Notes under the pieces: model-generated | The model's database searches: none | What the model was told of the DNA's origin: nothing | The model's input: only the letters and a program-made list of their open reading frames with translations | Assembly (NCBI GenBank): GCA_019694595.1 | Contig: JAIBBQ010000012.1 | Span: 1-64,000 of the forward strand | Length of the DNA: 64,000 nucleotides | Source of the DNA: Myxococcaceae bacterium | GTDB lineage: Bacteria > Myxococcota > Myxococcia > Myxococcales > Myxococcaceae | Direction: 5' to 3' | In this document: in pieces, positions 61,352-64,000 of the stretch | Layout of the letters: each line of letters starts with the position of its first letter | Numbering within the stretch: the stretch's first letter is position 1 | Made by a program: the position numbers and the translations under genes

Positions 61352-61864
61352 TCACTGCTTCTCGGACTTGGCCTTCAGCACGCGCGCGAACGCGTTCGCA
61401 GGCTCGGCGATGGTACGAACCAGCTTGCCGGCCGGCTGATTGAACAGGCCCAGCAGCTTGGCGCGCAGCTCGTTCAGGCCCGGCATCTTCGCCAGCGCCT
61501 TCACGCCGTTGAGGTCCTGCTTCTGGCCCTCAATCACCGCGCTCTTGATCTTGATCGTCTCGAGGTCCTTGACGAACTCGACCAGGATCTTGGCCGGAGC
61601 CACCACGTCGCCGTACGACAGCGCGACCTGGATCGGCCCCACGAAGTCGTCGGACACCTTCTCGACGCTCGTGCCCTTCGCGGCGCGCTTCGCCAAGGTG
61701 TTCTTCAGCACCTTGAGCTCCACACCGCCGTCGCGCAGCTTCTTGCGCAACCGGGTGACCGTGGCGACGTCGACCTTGTTGAACTCGGTGACGACGACCG
61801 CCTTCGCCCGCCCGAACTTGTCGGACAGGTCCTTGATCATCTCTTCTTTCTCGCTCTTCAGCAC
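61352..61864 (-). CDS. rplJ: Ribosomal protein L10
   Basis: A 170-residue stalk-base protein. I take GTG 61864 as start with GGAGGTGA about 10 nt upstream; an internal ATG at 61840 is a weaker alternative. Characteristic segments are [43 protein letters not shown] and a C-terminal helix that binds L7/L12 dimers ([14 protein letters not shown]). The L10-L7/L12 complex usually represses its own operon by binding the leader RNA. Confidence 0.97.
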   Translation of the reverse strand: MLKSEKEEMIKDLSDKFGRAKAVVVTEFNKVDVATVTRLRKKLRDGGVELKVLKNTLAKRAAKGTSVEKVSDDFVGPIQVALSYGDVVAPAKILVEFVKDLETIKIKSAVIEGQKQDLNGVKALAKMPGLNELRAKLLGLFNQPAGKLVRTIAEPANAFARVLKAKSEKQ

Positions 61865-62139
61865 TTCGGTCTCACCTCCTCACCAGCGTGTTCCCTAGCC
61901 AAAGTGCTTCAGAGCGAGACGGAAGGAACTGCTCACCCTTCCCACCACCGCTCCCTAACTCGGCAGGGCTGGCCGGACTGCGCCGTTTGAACCGTTCGCC
62001 TCGTCCGCTTTCCTTCGCCCCGTACCGGAGCTGCCAAGAAGGTCTGCGCGATCGCGACTGGTCCCTGCTGTCTTCGTCCAGGGGGACTTGACGACACGGC
62101 CTCATCGGCCTTGGCGTCGTGTTTGCAATGACCGGCGCG
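61865..62139 (-). promoter_or_regulatory. Leader of the rplJ-rplL-rpoB-rpoC operon
   Basis: About 270 nt of transcribed leader lie between the predicted promoter and the rplJ start. It includes a hairpin near its 5' end (about 62089-62120, arms ACGAC/GTCGT and GGCC/GGCC) and Gly/Ala-type purine runs downstream. Its position and length fit an L10 autoregulatory leader. I could not confirm the conserved kink-turn by eye. Apart from this leader, the promoter and repeat copy 3, the 453-bp gap 61865-62317 holds nothing recognisable. Confidence 0.5.
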
Positions 62140-62167
62140 CTTACACGAACCGACACACCGGTGTCAA
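62140..62167 (-). promoter_or_regulatory. Promoter for rplJL-rpoBC
   Basis: Read on the minus strand, a perfect -35 TTGACA (62167-62162), 16 bp and TGTAAG (62145-62140) form a housekeeping-sigma-type promoter. Transcription would begin near 62133 and run into rplJ. It starts about 50 nt beyond repeat copy 3, which would separate it from the upstream nusG-rplK-rplA transcript. Confidence 0.7.
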
Positions 62168-62215
62168 CAGAGGGGGCCCGAGCTCCGAAGCCCCCGTAAA
62201 CTCTCGTGGTCCTGA

Positions 62216-62302
62216 AGCGTTCGGTGGTTCGATCCGAACGCTCATCGGATGGACGGGGCGACGCCCCGCCCCTGATCGCGGGCGGGAGCCGCGCGATCAG
62301 GG
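62216..62302 (-). repeat. Three-hairpin repeat element, copy 3
   Basis: Lies 15 nt beyond the rplA stop codon. Hairpin 1 is AGCGTTCGG 62216-62224 with CCGAACGCT 62234-62242. Hairpin 2 is CGGGGCG-A-CGCCCCG (62254-62268), more likely a 3-nt loop in RNA. Hairpin 3 is CCCTGATCGCG 62270-62280 with CGCGATCAGGG 62292-62302, an 11-bp perfect stem with the conserved loop GGCGGGAGCC. The sequence TGATCGCG also occurs at the rplA stop (TGATCGCGGGGC), resembling the hairpin arm. Confidence 0.85.
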
Positions 62303-62317
62303 AACACGGCCCCGCGA

Positions 62318-63025
62318 TCAGCGGAAGCGAGCCGCGATCTCCTGGGTGTCGAGCTTGATGCCCGGGCCCATGGTCGACGAGATGGTCATGCCCTTGAGGT
62401 ACACGCCCTTCGCGGTCGCCGGCTTCATCTTCATCACCAGGTCGATCAGCACGCCGAAGTTCTCGGCGAGCTTCTCCGCCGCGAACGACGCCTTGCCGAT
62501 CGGCGCGTGAACGATGCCCGCCTTCTCCGCGCGGAACTCGATCTTGCCGCCCTTGGCTTCCTTGACGGCCTTCGCCACGTCCATGGTCACCGTGCCGACC
62601 TTGGGGTTCGGCATCAGGCCGCGGGGACCGAGCACCTTACCGAGGCGACCGACCACGCCCATCATGTCGGGCGTCGCGATCACGGTGTCGAAGTCCATGA
62701 AGCCTTCCTCGATGCGCTTGGCCAGGTCGGCCTCGCCCACCACGTCGGCGCCCGCGTTGGTCGCCTCCGTCTGCTTCTCGCCCTTGGCGAAGACCGCGAC
62801 GCGCGCGCTCTTGCCGGTGCCGTGCGGCAGCACCACCGCGCCGCGGACCATCTGGTCGGCGTGCTTGGGGTCGATGCCCAGGTTGATCGCCACGTCGACC
62901 GTCTGCTCGTACTTGGTCTTGGTGAGCTCGATGGTTTCCTTCAGCAGCTTGAAGCCTTCGGGAATCGGGTAACGCTTGTTGCGGTCGACCTTCTCGGCAG
63001 CCGCGCGAAATTTCTTACCAGCCAT
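62318..63025 (-). CDS. rplA: Ribosomal protein L1
   Basis: A 235-residue protein starting [20 protein letters not shown], a normal L1 length. It has two-domain L1 features: [54 protein letters not shown] and the C-terminal [20 protein letters not shown]. It binds 23S rRNA at the L1 stalk. In many bacteria it represses its own operon by binding the mRNA of rplK. It follows rplK by 43 nt. Confidence 0.98.
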   Translation of the reverse strand: MAGKKFRAAAEKVDRNKRYPIPEGFKLLKETIELTKTKYEQTVDVAINLGIDPKHADQMVRGAVVLPHGTGKSARVAVFAKGEKQTEATNAGADVVGEADLAKRIEEGFMDFDTVIATPDMMGVVGRLGKVLGPRGLMPNPKVGTVTMDVAKAVKEAKGGKIEFRAEKAGIVHAPIGKASFAAEKLAENFGVLIDLVMKMKPATAKGVYLKGMTISSTMGPGIKLDTQEIAARFR

Positions 63026-63068
63026 GGTTGGTTCCTCGTGTTCTTTGGGAAAGGGTGAAGAAAGGGGG

Positions 63069-63515
63069 TCAGCCGACGATCTCGATGCCCATCGAGCGCG
63101 CCGTGCCCGCGATGGTGCGCATCGCCGCCTCGACGTTCGCCGCGGTGGTGTCCTGGATCTTGGTCTTGGCGATCTCTTCCAGCTGCTTCTTGGTGATCTG
63201 CCCGACCTTTTCCTTGCCCGGCTTCTTGGCCCCCGAGCCCTTCTTCTTCTCGGTGTGCAGCTTCGCCGCCTTCTTGAGCAGGATGCTCGCGGGCGGAGTC
63301 TTCATGATGAAGTCGAAGCTCTTGTCCGCGTACACCGTGATGATCACGGGAATGATGAGCGCTTCCTTCATCTGGGCCTGCGTGGCGGCGTTGAACCGCT
63401 TGCAGAACTCCATGATGTTGACGCCCTGCTGACCGAGCGCCGGCCCGATGGGCGGCGCAGGGTTCGCCTTGCCGGCAGGGATCTGCAGCTTGACCTGCCC
63501 GGTGACCTTCTTCAT
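63069..63515 (-). CDS. rplK: Ribosomal protein L11
   Basis: A 148-residue protein starting [20 protein letters not shown]. It contains the [20 protein letters not shown] region that binds thiostrepton-like antibiotics and the rRNA GTPase centre, and the C-terminal domain near [20 protein letters not shown]. Length and motifs are normal. It lies between nusG (93 nt upstream) and rplA. Confidence 0.98.
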   Translation of the reverse strand: MKKVTGQVKLQIPAGKANPAPPIGPALGQQGVNIMEFCKRFNAATQAQMKEALIIPVIITVYADKSFDFIMKTPPASILLKKAAKLHTEKKKGSGAKKPGKEKVGQITKKQLEEIAKTKIQDTTAANVEAAMRTIAGTARSMGIEIVG

Positions 63516-63569
63516 CGCTGTCTCTCCTCGTGGTCTGACGGTCCCGCGAAGGGACCTCCCACGCCTTCA

Positions 63570-63593
63570 TTCCCGCGGTGAATTCCGCGGGAA
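63570..63593 (-). other. Hairpin after nusG
   Basis: A perfect 9-bp stem (TTCCCGCGG, 63570-63578, with CCGCGGGAA, 63585-63593) lies 15 nt beyond the nusG stop codon. It is followed by a second small stem, GTCCC-GCGAA-GGGAC (63541-63555). No T-tract is present, so it is probably an mRNA processing or stability element within the nusG-rplK-rplA transcript. Confidence 0.5.
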
Positions 63594-63608
63594 AATCTCA
63601 AACCGTGA

Positions 63609-64000
63609 TCAGGTCGACGTCTTCTCGACCTGCATGAAATCGAGCTCCACCGGGGTGGCGCGGCCGAAGATCGACACCAGCACCTTCACGCGGCCCTTCT
63701 CCGGGTTCACCTCTTCGACGGTGCCGTTGAAGTTGGTGAACGCGCCGTCGATCACGCGCACGTTGTCGCCTTCTTCGAACTGCACGCGGGGACGCGGCTT
63801 CAGCGCGCCTTCCGAGATCTGCGTGGTGACCCGCTGAACCTCGGCGTCGGTCATCGGCGGCGGGTCCTCGTGCGGACCGCCACCCACGAAGCCGGTGACC
63901 TTGGGGGTGTTCTTCACCAGGTGCTTGGTGCGGTCGTTCATCCGCATCTGCACCAGGATGTACCCGGGCATCACCTTCTTCTTGGTGGTCTTCTTCTCGC
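63609..64000 (-). CDS. nusG: Transcription antitermination factor NusG, 3' part
   Basis: The frame is open to the right edge of the window, so the N-terminal part of the gene is missing. The visible part begins in a Lys-rich segment and MPGYILVQM of the NGN domain, then a linker. The C-terminal KOW domain follows (DNVRVIDGAFTNFNGTVEEV to ELDFMQVEK). NusG couples RNA polymerase to Rho or to the ribosome. It is first in the visible nusG-rplK-rplA group; secE and perhaps a tRNA gene would be expected upstream, outside the window. Confidence 0.96.
   Translation of the reverse strand, partial: EKKTTKKKVMPGYILVQMRMNDRTKHLVKNTPKVTGFVGGGPHEDPPPMTDAEVQRVTTQISEGALKPRPRVQFEEGDNVRVIDGAFTNFNGTVEEVNPEKGRVKVLVSIFGRATPVELDFMQVEKTST

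Noticed and set aside
62067-62317. A protein-coding gene over repeat copy 3
   Set aside because: Short frames exist across the element in several directions, but their peptides change completely between copies in the variable stem while pairing is kept, which fits structure rather than coding.

Overview
The window is a GC-rich (roughly 70%) chromosomal segment of a myxobacterium-like organism (Myxococcota, most like the Cystobacterineae). The evidence is the MYXO-CTERM-type C-termini on two secreted hydrolases, the many lipoproteins with Gly/Ala/Ser linkers, the two-domain AAA-TPR protein, and a canonical nusG-rplK-rplA-rplJ-rplL-rpoB-rpoC cluster at the right end. No phage, transposase, CRISPR, rRNA or tRNA gene was recognised.

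Layout. 1-17.3 kb: housekeeping and exported proteins of mixed strand: a trans-sulfuration enzyme (metB family), two 23S rRNA methyltransferases (an RlmK-like protein and RlmI), a GH25 muramidase lipoprotein, a zinc-ribbon membrane protein, a YkgJ cysteine-cluster protein, an AAA-TPR ATPase, a DUF6748-like lipoprotein and an alpha/beta-hydrolase lipoprotein. 17.4-30.7 kb: one plus-strand operon of three large envelope proteins: a 1737-aa cysteine-pair repeat protein, a thioester alpha-2-macroglobulin and penicillin-binding protein PbpC. 30.7-32.2 kb: three small minus-strand genes, one a His/Asp-Gly-Gly-rich exported protein behind a sigma-54-type promoter. 32.4-44.6 kb: a minus-strand starch-degradation locus (GH15 glucoamylase, three GH13 enzymes, a small two-repeat protein, an outer-membrane porin-like protein and a lipoprotein). 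44.7-47.1 kb: a redox-type ECF sigma/anti-sigma operon with DUF2892 and OsmC genes, and a phasin-like gene. 47.1-52 kb: a possible small RNA, a TPR lipoprotein, a membrane protein, a di-haem peroxidase and a beta-helix lipoprotein. 52.2-64 kb: rpoC, rpoB, rplL, rplJ, rplA, rplK and the 3' part of nusG.

The most unusual signal is a dispersed element of about 85-90 bp present three times (12.1, 34.5 and 62.2 kb). Each copy folds into three consecutive hairpins. The loop and inner stem of one hairpin are conserved while its outer stem changes with full compensation. Every copy lies 1-15 nt beyond the stop codon of a minus-strand gene, in the same orientation to that gene. It matches no element I know and could be a structured 3'-UTR RNA or a REP-like mobile palindrome.

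Other points worth following are the surface-anchored starch system, the giant-protein/macroglobulin/PbpC triad, the RsrA-like anti-sigma factor with matching Cys/His spacing, and possible attenuators and promoters in the ribosomal and RNA polymerase cluster. Starts and functions are read by eye from sequence; no database search was run.
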